Made by a program: the position numbers and the translations under genes. A stretch of DNA of 64,000 bases from Rosellinia necatrix (Eukaryota; Ascomycota; Sordariomycetes; Xylariales; Xylariaceae). Positions 11,736-23,223 of this stretch are shown piece by piece (within the stretch, counting starts at the first letter, position 1; each line of letters opens with the position of its first letter). The notes under the pieces were generated by a model. It did not search any database. It saw only the letters and a list, made by a program, of their open reading frames with translations, and was not told the origin of the DNA. The stretch lies in the NCBI GenBank assembly GCA_021209875.1, contig JAGYVD010000006.1, positions 2,418,001-2,482,000 of the forward strand, given 5' to 3'.

Positions 11736-12349
11736 CGTGAGGGGTGGGGGTTTTTTCCGTTGCGGGAGAGGATTGGGTTCTGTGGAGTTAGCGAGTAGGG
11801 GAGTAAGTAAGGATATGTATGATCGGCTGAGTGGTTCTCGAGCGTAGTAGAAGTAGAGTAGGGTTTGTGCCTGGACGACCGATTCTGATGGTGGTGCTTG
11901 CGGCACGGCAATAAAAGCACATACTTATATATATACGAAATAGAAAAGGTGCATGATTGAACAGATGTGGAAGCAATCGGACAGTCGTAACATCATATTT
12001 TAACTCGCTCTGTATTTTGGATTATCTTCGTGTACAATAGAGGTGAAATTCTAAGACACCGGGAACAAAGTCGTGGTATTGTAAACAGTTGGGATCGTAC
12101 TGGGTAAAGGCCTCGTGTACGTATAATGAGCCTAGGGTTTTTCATCTTTTGTCTTGTCTGCTACTTGGAGGAGATACGAGGCAGGTTGGGGACGTGGCTC
12201 GTAAACTAGCAGTCATAAACACATCGACAGTTAGCACAGCACATATGCAAACTATAGTTAGGGAATTCTGTCCTGAAGAATGTATCTCTGTTGCGCTGCC
12301 ATTCCCAAATAAATCATATTTCTCTGCCAAACATAGGCTATGAGTGTGT
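11736..12349. other. Intergenic, promoter side of the Cys-rich gene
   Basis: Contains the upstream region of the 10926-11735 gene, with a TATA-like TATATATATA at about 11925-11935, and the 3' flank of the glucanase. No other gene was seen. Confidence 0.5.
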
Positions 12350-13701
12350 CTAGCAGGGGCTCATGCCTGCAGCACTTGCGGCATCCTTAGGAATAATGCC
12401 AGCATCGACAGCGCTCTTGTAGCACCACCGCCACTCATTGAAGCCCGCGATCCAGTTGCACTTCCACGACCAGAACACCCATCCTCCCGACTTCTCAAAA
12501 GTCTTGACCTGGGCAGCGAAGAACTTCTTGTACCAGTCGTTGTTCGCGCTGGTGTCACGGATATCGAATTCGCCGTTGTACTGCGCGTTGTCCGCTACGG
12601 AGATGGACCACTCGCCGACGATGATGTTACTACCTCCCCGGTTGTCGCTGCAAACTGCATTGATGTAGCCGTCTTGTGTGGTCGAGATGGATGAGTCCCA
12701 TTTGTAGTATCGGTGGTCATCGTAAAATGCGAAAGTAGTGTCCGGTAGGTTCTGATTGGGATTGCCAGAGCCCCACGCTTCGCCCTGTCGACAGTATTAG
12801 ACCTTTTTAGCGATCGCCCTCGATGGTTATGTGTGTACGTACCATAAATTGGATGTGAACCTTGTCGCCGTCAGCGACTCCGAGTTGAGATTCCTTGGCT
12901 CGAATCCGATTCCACGCTCCGGGATAATAGTTGGCTACCATATCCGCAGCCTGGGAGGGATAATCCCCCGAGTGCACCGGTTCGTTGATGACTTGTATCA
13001 TACCGACGTTGAAGTATGCCGAGTTCGTATGGACCCTCTCCGTCATCCATTCTAAGAACTTGTATGCACGCTCATAGTTATCTGCGTTGTAGAAGCCGGG
13101 CGAGCCCACAACGTGCCCAGTGTACTGCTGACCTGGGAACTGAGACCCGGGGCCTCCGTGGAGATCCATGATGACGTACAATCCAAGCTCGGTACACTTC
13201 CCGACGAGGGAATCCAAGTACTGGAGGCCGCCCCTCGGGTAGTATTCGCCGTCGTTGACGAGGTCTTCGTTGATCCAGAAGCCCACGGGGATCCGAACTG
13301 TGTTGAGCCCGAGGCTTTGGATCTCCTGGAGGTCGTCGGCCGTGATCCAGTTCTGCCAATGGGTCTTGAAGGCCGCGTCCGCTGCATCCTGGCCGAGGAG
13401 CTGAACGCACGACCATTCATCAGCGCTGTTACCGCAGCCCATACTGCTCCATTCGTCACTCGCCATCCATGGCTCAATGATGAACTGCGAGCCGAGGTTC
13501 ACGCCCCGGATCTTATCTGAGCCGGGCAGCCATCGTCTGCTGGTCTCGACGGCCTTGTTGGCAGAAGGTGAAGCTATGAGTGAGCAAGTAAGCAGGGGGT
13601 TACAGGCTTGAGAGCGAGTGAGTATGCAACCTACGTCTCGACTCGACAAGCGAGGCCGAGGCAATTGCTAAGGCAATTGACGTCTGTGTGCCGAATCGCA
13701 T
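12350..13701 (-). CDS. exgB: Secreted glucan endo-1,6-beta-glucosidase (GH5, ExgB-like)
   Basis: Glycoside hydrolase family 5 enzyme expected to cleave beta-1,6-glucan in fungal cell walls, for wall remodelling or attack on other fungi. Exons 13701-13635, 13573-12843 and 12784-12350 sum to 1233 nt (410 aa). Exon 1 encodes a typical signal peptide (residues about 1-20, Arg then an Ala/Leu/Ser core). Family landmarks: GVNLGSQF (46-53), RIPVGFW (116-122), the acid/base in VINEP (Glu220) and the nucleophile in VVGEWS-like IVGEW (Glu324), followed by the aromatic GWVFWSWK segment. The length is normal for ExgB. Both introns have GT-AG ends, and the first separates the signal peptide from the mature protein. 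Two related Cys-rich genes flank it on the same strand. An exo-1,3-glucanase is less likely because the surroundings of both catalytic residues match the B type. Confidence 0.92.
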
Positions 13702-14984
13702 CTTGAAGGATATCGGTAACGAACGATGATACGGGAGTGCTGTACTGCTAAAGTGAAAGAGCGTGCCTAACGGTTGAACCCAGACAGCGAGGTGGAGATG
13801 CCTTTAATAGGTCCCAACGACATGGCCGCAACCGCGGGGCCCCCCTCCTTGTCGAGGCCATCTCAAGACCAGACGCCGCATCTGAGAAAGACGCCAGGAC
13901 AGACCATTAGGGCAGCTCACCAAGCACCTCCCGTATGCAGGCAGATCCGGGACGATCGCAGCTCCACTAGATCTCGAGCCCGAGGTTTGCACCGACAGCG
14001 CTCTGGGGGGGGGGGGCTAGTGGCAGGTTAGTCCTCGGATCCGACGATCCTCTGAACATTCGTTTCATGAACATTCGTTTCATGAACATGGTGTTGCGGG
14101 CACACCTCGGCGCAGCGCCAAGCGATCATGGTCCTCGCGCGCGCCGATCCGTCCAGAGTGGCGCCAAGCGCTTTCTTGGAACTGCCCGCTTGAACCTTCA
14201 GATGCCAACAAATTATTAATATCGCATGAGCGAGATGTCCCGACCAGGGGAAAGGGACAGGAGAAAGCGGTGTGGCCACAAGCGATAGGTTATTCTGATC
14301 TCGACCCCAACCAAACGGTATGGCATTCGAAAGATGTCATCCCGTACATGCTCCACCATTCGGCTTTTTTCGATGAGGGGGGTGTTGGAATATTGGAATG
14401 TTAGAATGTTGGGGTGTTGAAGTTGTTGGAGTGTTGGAGTGGAAGATTGCGTTCCCTGTGCTGATCCTTTCAGGGCTGGCGCCAGCATACGCTATGCACC
14501 CAACTAAATGGGCGCTGACGAAGCATAACCTATGCCCCTGAAATTTGTGAAATTCGGGGCTATGTAGTGTATTCGGTCCCTGAACGCTATTTCCTTCGCA
14601 CCTGGTCGACCCCTAACCACACTACCACTTGTTAGTGTAAATAGGTGGTATGTATCACCAGCCATATTTAGCTGATGCTGTGTAATTAGCATGTTTCCAA
14701 TCACATCATTTTCATTTCACTCATTGGGTCTTCTTCTCTCATGCCCTTCATCACACCCACTGTTACATCACACTGATTGCTACATCGCACATATCTCATG
14801 GCATCGACGGATTGTACAGGCCATTCCCGATGGGATATCCCCCCAGACCATTCCCGTATCGTATTCATGCTTTACCTAGGTAGTTCTCATTCCCGTGTAA
14901 GACAAGGTATAAGGTTATATGTATAATGGCCATCGCGCCTAAGCGAGCGCGTCGCCGGCCAACCCATTCATTCTCTTCCCTCGT
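13702..14984. other. Intergenic with short repeats
   Basis: Promoter region of the glucanase. It includes a G9 run (about 14008-14016), a 16-bp direct repeat of the type AACATTCGTTTCATG at 14053-14089, and a diverged TGTTGGAGTGTTGGAATG-like minisatellite at about 14383-14443. No gene recognised. Confidence 0.5.
14053..14090. repeat. 16-bp direct repeat containing palindromic TTCATGAA
   Basis: The unit GAACATTCGTTTCAT occurs twice in tandem and is followed by a partial third copy. Each junction forms the palindrome TTCATGAA. It is located about 350 bp upstream of the glucanase start. It could be a duplicated factor-binding site, but position is the only support for that. Confidence 0.5.
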
Positions 14985-15629
14985 TTAAGCCGACATTTCC
15001 ACCGCAAAGACTTTTCCGTATTCCAACTGCTCAAACTTCTGGTTCATGTGCATCCACGTGTAATAGGCCGTCTGCACATCCTTCGCCATGATAGCCAGCC
15101 GCTCCAGCTCCTTATGCGCCAACGCCGCCGCCGCCGCCGACTGGGCCTGCTCCTCCAGGTCTTTCACCCTCGAGGCCGCCCTCAGCCCCCTTGCCATCGG
15201 CTCCAGCTGAGCGATCGCGTATTGGAACCCCCGGCGTGCTATCCGCAACGCTTCGGAAGATGTAGGCTCCGCCAGAGCCTCAAGGTCCGAGATATCATCG
15301 AGGCTTAGCAACTTGCGCCAAACCCCCCGGGGTGGTGGTACTTTGGTGGCCGAGGCCGTGTATACGGATGGCGCCTCTGCGGGCGCGTACCGATGATATG
15401 CGACGATGGTGCCGCAATTGCACGGGAACGAGCGGATGTCGACCCGACAGCAACCATGTATTAAACATTGCGATCCGTCTCTGAGGTCGGAGTCGGTGGC
15501 ATTGGTGCTGCCGCACGTATCCGGGAGCGCCGTGAACGGGTTCACGATGTAGGAGGTCGGATCGGACGGATGGCGCATCACCGGCCGTGCATCACACGCC
15601 ATCGTATGCGTTACAATTTCGAGACACAT
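14985..15629 (-). CDS. Cys-rich fungal protein, relative of the 10926-11735 gene
   Basis: Single exon, 214 aa, function unknown. It shares two exact-spacing signatures with the neighbour at 10926-11735: the N-terminal MC-x4-TH-x-M and the C-x2-H-x-CC-x-V-x2-R-x3-C motif, here at residues 55-70. Outside these the two proteins have diverged. The C-terminal half (about 110-205) is Ala/Glu/Leu-rich and probably a coiled coil, including a run of six alanines. No signal peptide. The start is the only ATG that includes the shared N-terminal signature. The pair, on one strand and separated only by the glucanase, looks like an old local duplication. Confidence 0.75.
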   Translation of the reverse strand: MCLEIVTHTMACDARPVMRHPSDPTSYIVNPFTALPDTCGSTNATDSDLRDGSQCLIHGCCRVDIRSFPCNCGTIVAYHRYAPAEAPSVYTASATKVPPPRGVWRKLLSLDDISDLEALAEPTSSEALRIARRGFQYAIAQLEPMARGLRAASRVKDLEEQAQSAAAAALAHKELERLAIMAKDVQTAYYTWMHMNQKFEQLEYGKVFAVEMSA

Positions 15630-17048
15630 TCTGACATCTGGTCAAAGTCTCCAAGTCGTTGGATTCCGAGCATGCCGAATCTCCACCAGCTTCGTAAGTT
15701 GGGCCAGTGAGGCACGCAGTTCTTATCCTAGCCAACGAGTTACGGCTTTCTTTGAAGGGTAAGCCTTTGACAATCGTGCTCCGGAGCTAAAGGTACCACA
15801 TCCGCCGAGGTGGTACGATCCTCAAAGGAGCCCCAAAAGCAGTCCGTCTTAGCTTCCTGAATCAAGCTTGTCAGAAACAGTAACGCTATGCTAGATCCAT
15901 ATGTAGCCAGCGGGATGATGTATTTGAGCTCGATAAGGTATTCGTTTCACCAGGTCGCCGACTCACCGGAGCAGGCCAAATAATGGTGCTAGCTATCATG
16001 GCCCCCCCATTCCACGCTCGAAATCGCAATTGGTATCCCGCTCTACCACGACTAACACGGCCGGCGGCTCAGTTCGGTATTTTCCCCGCAAGCTCGCTAG
16101 TTTCAGGGGTTTCGATCAATCACTTCCAATTGGCATGGCTGGCTTCGTGAAACCACTAACATTATCGACTAGCTCTTGGGTCACTAAAAGCCCCTTTGGC
16201 CCTTGCATATAGGTATACACAAAGAGATCAAGTCCCGAGAAATATTATTCGTGTATAATCGAGTCCCTTTGTGATGTTCTCGGGGATTCCAAGGGTATGG
16301 GTTAATGTCCCTCATTCGTGTCCTTTGACAGCATCAGAGTCATAACTTGGATTTCCGCGGAGAAAAAGGGGGTACACAGTTGTCCAACAACGCGCGGAAA
16401 CCGCGTAGACCACTCTAATAGCCAAGGTGACGCGACGAATCATGGCACAGATGAACCCTTTCACACATGTTAAATTCCACACTCATGTTTCTGCCTTCAA
16501 CTAATAGTGCTTGCCTCCGCATAACGTTCCCATCATAAGTGCGGCTTTCTTCCGTTCAACCATATTTATGCAGTCACATAACCGTGGCTAGCTACTCAAG
16601 CCTTTGGTCGAACGACGTTTCTATCTTGCGGGACGAAACAGATTCATCATTATCACTTGGTCTTGCTAGCAGAGTTATTAAAGGATTGATTGTCATAATT
16701 AATTCATCTCCAAATTAATATGGTATAACTAAGAGAAGCATAACATTGCTCTATATATACATTCAAAAGATACTGAATGATGTCATCATGAATAGTATTC
16801 CAAGATCGAGGTGAGACGCCAGAAGTGACTAATCTAACCCTGGGATAACTCCGTCTTGGCGTCAAGGAATCGACCACCTTGCCCGAGTAGGAAAATGAGG
16901 AAGTTCCCCTACCCGACGACAACAACGCGTCTGTGATGATTAAACCTAGAAATACTCGAACTCAGTAACCAATTCTATACAGGCTATCGCCAAGCTTCAG
17001 CCATATCCTAAGTGAATCAACCCAGGTAACTGAAACGCGATAAGCAGA
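15630..17048. other. Intergenic, no gene seen
   Basis: Divergent upstream region of the Cys-rich gene (-) and the GST (+). No coding family, tRNA or marked repeat was recognised. Confidence 0.45.
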
Positions 17049-17882
17049 ATGGCGGCAACAACAACAACAACAGCCGGAAAGCCGACGCTACTGCATCTCA
17101 GCGTACGTCCGCCGCTCAAACCATGTCTTGGCATCCGCAGAGCAATGAGATTAACCTTTTATGCCGGCCCGGGGGGGGAGGGGCGGTGCGTCGCTTTCTA
17201 GAACTCGCAATCGCAGACGATCCTCTGGCTCCTGGAGGAGCTCGAGATCCCGTACGACCTGAAGCTCATCGACCGGGAGAAGAGCGGGCCGAACAAGAAC
17301 CGAGCGCCGGCGGTGCTGAAGGAGACGCACCCGCTGGGCAAGTCGCCGCAGCTGATCACGGCGTCGGGGCGCGTGGTGATCGAGCGGTCGGCGATCACGG
17401 CGTACCTGATCGAGACGTACGACGCCGCCGGCCGGTTCAAGGTGTCGGGGGCGGACGAGGACCACGACGGCCTGCGCGAGCAGGAGCTCGTGGGCTTCGC
17501 CGAGGCCAGCTTCAACCTCACGGCGCTGACGGCCATGATGCTGCACTACACCAAGGTGCTGTCGCCCTTCTTCGTGCGCCCGCTCGTCGCCGCCGTCAGC
17601 GCCATGCTGCACGTCGGCTACCTCGACAAGGAGCTCGACCTGCAGCTGCGCTTCATGGACGGCCTGCTCGCCCGCGACGGCGGCCAGCCGTACTTCCTGA
17701 GCGACGCCGACCCCACCCGCGTCGACTTCGTCATGCTCTTCTTCGTCCAGACCGTCCACCAGAGCGGCGTTGTTAACCTCGCCCCGTACCCCAACGTGCT
17801 GGCCTGGCACGACCGCTGCGTGGCCAGGCCCGCGTGGAAGCGCGGCATGGAGAAGGGCAACGGATACAATCTTGCTCTCTGA
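17049..17882 (+). CDS. Glutathione S-transferase, Gtt1-like
   Basis: Cytosolic-type GST that would conjugate glutathione to electrophiles or reduce peroxides. Exons 17049-17102 and 17202-17882 sum to 735 nt (244 aa); the 99-nt intron begins GTACGT and ends TTCTAG. Its removal creates the N-terminal GST segment LLHL-SNSQSQTILWLLEEL. The thioredoxin-fold domain contains a Pro before the SRQ-like strand (HPLGKSPQL) and the ERSAI glutathione-binding turn, equivalent to the ESxAI motif. The helical C-terminal domain has the expected length and the usual aspartate-containing SDADPTRVDFVM segment. Overall order and length resemble yeast Gtt1 and its fungal relatives. Five Thr codons (ACA) near the start are a short microsatellite. 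GC content is much higher than in the surroundings, as expected for coding DNA here. Confidence 0.9.
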
Positions 17883-18106
17883 GATGGACGCGTCCTCGGT
17901 TGATGCTGGTGGGGTATGTCTTCTGTGCCGTGGGGCGGGATAAAATATATCATCGCAAATATGCTTGGCTGGATTCGGCGGACGTTGGCACGGCATGTCG
18001 ACCTATCTATCTATCCATCCATATATATATATATATATCCATTGGTAAAGACACACTCGTTTAAAGTGGTTCAATCACGGAACTAAGTCCGGCCGCCGGG
18101 CTTGCA
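17883..18106. repeat. CTAT/CCAT and TA microsatellite downstream of the GST
   Basis: The sequence CTATCTATCTATCCATCC followed by an alternating TA tract lies at about 18003-18042, in the 3' flank of the GST. The rest is unremarkable. Confidence 0.6.
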
Positions 18107-18231
18107 CCGGGCACGAACTCGGGTACCATGTATATAAACCGGAATGGTTGGTGATTACTCTCCATAGAGAACTTCTCTCTTTATGCAATACGATAACTCA
18201 TTTCCGGAACCATCAACAGTGGAACTGTGAT
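18107..18231. mobile_element. LTR-like relic, similar to 43866-43992
   Basis: By eye this segment aligns with 43866-43992. Both have a GGGCACG block, a TATATAAA box, and about 45 bp further on a CT-rich stretch, ATGCAATA, a (T)TTC-GGAAC block and AACTGTGA near the end. TATA box followed by a short leader ending in such a motif is the layout of a retrotransposon LTR. No internal retrotransposon domain was found nearby. Confidence 0.4.
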
Positions 18232-19911
18232 ACGTTCCAACTCCGTCGTGGGGAAACTAGTCCTTATAAGACGAACTAAATCTCGTGAGCAAGTGATAAT
18301 TGTACGAGATAATCAACCATTCCGATAAATGCTCAATGAAATGGCCATGGCTCATCACATCATTTCTCATCTCATATAAGCAATCCTTGCATGTAGCTGC
18401 AACTACACTTTAGCAACCTATATGATATCATTATAAGAAGCCCCATGGGTCGTTCGCGTATCTCGCCGGCACAGATCAGCTAGCCCCCCCATATTTCCAG
18501 CTACTAGCACACAAATGATCACAAAACATCAAGTGTTGCTACTCAATAATGTTTTACCTTTACCTATCCTAACCTTTAGTAGCGTAATATGGTGCTACAG
18601 TTCCGTTCCGTGGCATATAGCTTCACATGACCGCATCCATAGACATAGGGAACCTACGTCCAGTCTCTGGCAGGGTCTATGTTTACGGACATGAAAGAAT
18701 AAATTTGATTCGTGACAGAGGGTTTAGGCTTAGAGTCAACTGGGTTTTCTATGAAATGACGAGTGGAAGTTTAAGGTGAAAGAACTATGCGTCCGGTAAA
18801 CGTGTTCGTATACCTTACAGATTATAAAAATGCTGGGGGATACGATTTCAGACCATCTTTTTCATGCTATCTATCAAATCGAACTATTGTGCTACATTGT
18901 CACTAAATAAGATTTACGGCTAGGTTGGCAGTATTTATATGTATGCGGTGACTGAGACTGATGTCACGATATTAAGACGAATAGCTCATTACTTAAGGGC
19001 AATAGTTCAACGCCAAGAACACGAAACTTATACGCCTATCAACGTTTTGGGATACACTCCATTAAGGAGACCATTATTTTAATAGTATACATGCAAATAC
19101 ACGTGGCGCTTATTTTATTCGGTGGGTAGAGAAATCAGATAAGAACTGAAATGTGTCAAGCATAGCTGCCTTTAAAATCTTCCTCTATTAAACCAAGAAA
19201 TTACAAAAATACATCAGCTAGATTACTATGATGTAACTGAAATGGCAAGTCTTGTATTAGTTCGTGCCATTTTCGGCTATTGATTCGCGTTTTGATTACA
19301 CGTTGATATATGGATCTCATGTGGCCTTTTCCCCGTTAGTATTAAGCTAGGAAATCACCTATCAAATATAAACAGTGTTCCTTTTCAAAAAAATTAATAT
19401 AATCTCTTCCTAGTATAAATCGTAGCAGCTAAATACATGCTCTAGGCACCCGTGTGCTAGTAATTGTGCGCGTTTTGTTTCTTAGTGATTCCGCAAGTCC
19501 TTCATATTCCTCGCATATAACGGTTCCAGCGCATGAACTTTTATGTATTCCTACCTCAATGAGTATGACGCCTCGATTGCCAGTGAGAGCGAGGGATTCG
19601 GAGGCCAAGAATATTCACGGTTAACGTGAATCCGTAGGTTTCATAGCGGCTGGCCAGGCCCTGAATTACCTTCAGGGTTGGAAAGCGATGTTTCACTCGT
19701 TAACGATAGCTATTTATATATGAGAGCCGATAAACGCCTGAAGCGGCATTTGCATGCGAGCCGCGCAAGGGCTATCCCAACAAACCCAGTTATTAAGACA
19801 CATAGAAATAGTTGGTTATACACTGTGACCCCTCAAGGATATTGCTGATGAAGTCCTCGTCCCGTTGACCCCTCACCCAGATCTGGAACGTAAGCTTGAA
19901 CTAGAGCAGTC
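18232..19911. other. AT-rich, ORF-free stretch
   Basis: No open frame of about 60 codons exists on either strand over more than 1.6 kb, and the sequence is visibly AT-richer than the genes on either side. It directly abuts the LTR-like relic. This is the appearance of decayed, possibly RIP-mutated, repeat DNA, but no element domain can be recognised. Confidence 0.5.
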
Positions 19912-21304
19912 ATGATCAAGGACCGCGATCGTCGCTCAGATATCCGTGAACGGGGGCTCAGAGGGAGCGGAGTCATGCCGACTGATTACTCGTGGGGGCG
20001 GAGGGACAGAAAAAAGTCATCTCCGCGACAAATACTACATGAAGCCGTGTGGTGGTGGTGCACTCAATTCCATCCTTCGGCGGGTGAGTCACCGATGCTT
20101 CTTCGTCTGACAGCTCGGCTCCGTGAGTGTAAGCAGCGGTTTGCGATTCAGGCCAACCGGATGACGACCTGAAACTATGACTCGGTAGACGCGGTGGGTG
20201 ACTCTTGCGAGCATCTTAGAGGTCGTTCATCATCGGGGTCGTGACGGATTTCATGCTGCCTTGAATAACACGGCTGACGGCTGGGGCTACCTGCAAAGGC
20301 TAGTGCTCGCTGTTTAAGCGACGCTCGCCTCTCTCTAATCAGGCGATGTTATTTGAAGCAAGTATATCGACTTCCCCGTGCCTAGCGAATGCAGAGTTTG
20401 ATCCGGATGCATCGCTAGGCAGTGAGAACCAGGAGTGTTCACAGCTCTAGAAGAGTCCTACTGTACGACGCCAACAGGCTGTAATCACGACGGGTCACCA
20501 ATGAAAAGATGAGAGCGTAGTATCTAATCTCGAGCCTTAATTTAGATGACTATATGACTCCATGCTACTAGGTAAGCGAGACCCGTTGGAGAGCTGAGGC
20601 TAGCGAGGTCACTTGACCGCGCGTCGATGTAGCAGGCCATCCGGGAGACATTGCCACCCCCAGACGCGATCAACTCATGCCGGAGACCACACCCATCAAT
20701 CACTGCAAATATCGTAAATAAAATATGAGGACTATTATAGGGGTTGCATCTCAATGTGAGGGTGGTAGTATCAACGAGAGGCTGTGAGTCACATGACAGT
20801 GGCGAATATCAAAGTGCCCATTGCGTAAACCTACCTTGAGACGCGAGGCGCGGAGGCATGGAGGCGCGGAGGCGCGATGGGGACAAATCAACGACAAGAG
20901 GCATAATAGGCAATACTACTTGTATCAGCCGATGCGGAGGGCCTCCGAATCATCGTGAGGGCCTCGACGTTGACGCAAGCGTTTCGGGCGAACTTGGGAT
21001 GGCTTGGCCCAGTCAAGTCCGCATCTCGAGGAATTGTGCGGTGTGATAGGGGCTTGGGCTTACGGAAGGCCATCCTGATAACTACCCAACCAAGAGACGC
21101 TTGCAGCGCAATGCATACCGGCAGCCCTAGCTCCCACGCATACACGCACGCACGCAACTCTTTCCGCGGCGGTCCGAATAAACCCAGTTGGACGAAATGC
21201 TTGGTGGATCTGACCCGCGAGAGCTGCTGCCTACAGCTACCATGCCATGCCATACCTATGCCATGCCATGCTCAGCTCCGCAGCCTTGACAGAGAGGGAT
21301 TTAT

Positions 21305-21336
<32 letters not shown>

Positions 21337-21797
21337 AGGGAACAGAGATGGATCTTCCGCATTATCCGGGAACGAAGAGGATACTGCGTGGGTAAGCGTT
21401 GCAATAATCCACCGCCCAGGAGACGAGCGAACCAGTCGCCGCCACTCACCATGGCACACACACGCACGTCGACAGGGCTATCTACTTCTTTCTCTCTCTG
21501 GCTTCCGATGTCGTAACAAAACCCGGCCCTCACGACAAGCAATAGCGGTGGGCGTTGTTATAGGGACGGCATGGGCAGCTAGATGGCTAGCTAATAGCCA
21601 GTTCCTATTTGCTCTCCTCGGTGGCGATGCCGGAGGGGAGCCCTGTCCCGCTTGGTCGAGCCCTAACGAGCCGGGCTAGTCGACTTCCCGAATCGCGTTA
21701 ACGTCGTTTCGGCGGGTTTTGCACTTTTATCTTTTCATTCTTTTTCAATTGTTTTTTTCTTCTTCTAGTGTTTGATAATCGGACGGGGGAGCGCAGT

Positions 21798-21846
21798 GCG
21801 CGTGCGTGTGTACGTGTGTGTGTGTGTGTGTGCGCGCGCGCGTGCA
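21798..21846. repeat. Alternating purine-pyrimidine GT/GC tract
   Basis: Almost perfect alternation (GCGCGTGCGTGTGTACGTGTGTG... GCGCGCGCG) over about 48 bp. Sequences of this type can adopt left-handed Z-DNA. No gene is adjacent. Confidence 0.75.
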
Positions 21847-23185
21847 CGGGTTCTCACAATTTTACTTCTAAAACTATGTGTTGAGACTTGAACCGTGACT
21901 CATGGCGTCACTTAGTAGGGTGCAGCAATAGCCGGCTGGGCATTGACATATAGACATACATACATACATATAGGTTATATGCCTGGCGCGTTCGGCGCGA
22001 ACGGACCGAGACTGGTAAGAAGATCACGAGGTGTGCAGCAATGAACAAAGGGAGGAATAGTAAAACAATTTAAAACAGAAAAGCAACGAATAGAATAAAG
22101 AATAGAGAAAAAAAAAATTGAAAAATAAATAAAATAAAATAGAAAGGCAGTCGCCGACGATGGGTAGATGACTAATAGACGCCGACGTGATAAGGAATAC
22201 TTGTCGGTGGCATGTAAATTTTCCCAATTGTCGGGTTCATGACCGCTGGGGCCCCTTGTTTGGGGTTGCGTGTTTGACTTATAGATACAGGGCTGCCTAA
22301 CGACGGGGCTGGGATGAAAGGAAGGGGTAGGGGTAAATATAACGAAGATAACTACGTATACATAGTAGTGTATTGTAGATAATAGCTACAAGGAGGGTAA
22401 AATACAAGACAAGAAAAAAAAAAGAACAGTTAGTGCTGCCCCGGGGGCGGAGTGTGGTGCATAGTATGTTGTTGGTGTTGGTAATCCTCTAGAACATGTA
22501 CCGAAGAAAGAGTTTTCATGACGTCGAGATTTGTCACAGTAATGTATGTAATGCACGGGAATATATAATCACCAGCACGGTGGGCGGGACAAAAGAGGGA
22601 AGCTTCCGGAATGAAGTGGAGTTGGCGACGACGTGCCCCCGGAGCTAGGTGTTGTGTGGTCGTCACTGGTTCGAAGGCTTCTTTTTTTTTTTCCCCTTTA
22701 ATCGCCCAGGTCACACACCTTTCTTTCTCTAGCCCTGAGAGGAGAGGAGACCCATTCACATGTCGTGCGAACGCCGTCCCAGCCACACTTCGAAGGCGCG
22801 TAATCCGGGTCTTGGTATGGTAGTTCGCCAGTGACACGTCAACAGAGCACCGGCTCCCGAAAATCTGGATCATGAAGGGCGCCGCCCGTACGTGCCAATG
22901 GGGGAGCGTATACCTACCTACATAGGAGGGATCGAGGAAAAGCGAGGCAAGCATCGGGCAAGCATCGTGCATGTGCATGCTGTCAAAGATACCCTACTAA
23001 TGTACCATTAGTCTGAAGAGCCGGGCGTCTAGTGTGTTATGTCCGCTGTCTCTCTCTCTCTCTCTCCCTTGTTATTATCTACTGTTGCAGGCAGGTAGTT
23101 AGTTACCTGGTCCTGGCTTTCTTCACCATGATGGCGGCACCCTGGGTGCGTCGTCGCTTGATCGGACCGTCGCTTGCAGCACATT

Positions 23186-23223
23186 CTTTTTTTTTTTTTT
23201 TTTTTAAAAAAAGAAAAAAAAAA
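23186..23223. repeat. Poly-T/poly-A inverted homopolymer
   Basis: A run of about 20 T is followed directly by A7, G and A10, making an almost perfect inverted repeat that could form a hairpin. Homopolymers of this length are also error-prone in sequencing. Confidence 0.7.

Noticed and set aside
10838..11798. Several overlapping Arg- and Ala-rich frames around 11 kb
   Set aside because: Shadows of the Cys-rich gene at 10926-11735 in GC-rich sequence.
17151..17996. Long open frames overlapping the GST on both strands
   Set aside because: Antisense and out-of-frame shadows produced by the high third-position GC of the GST gene.
21880..21930. Possible tRNA (minus strand, GGTTCAAGTCTCA resembles a B box)
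   Set aside because: The flanks do not form a T-arm stem and no acceptor or anticodon arm can be built.
22430..22978. A 182-codon open frame on the minus strand in the desert
   Set aside because: No domain, no coherent composition, and it spans simple-sequence tracts; length is within chance for this region.
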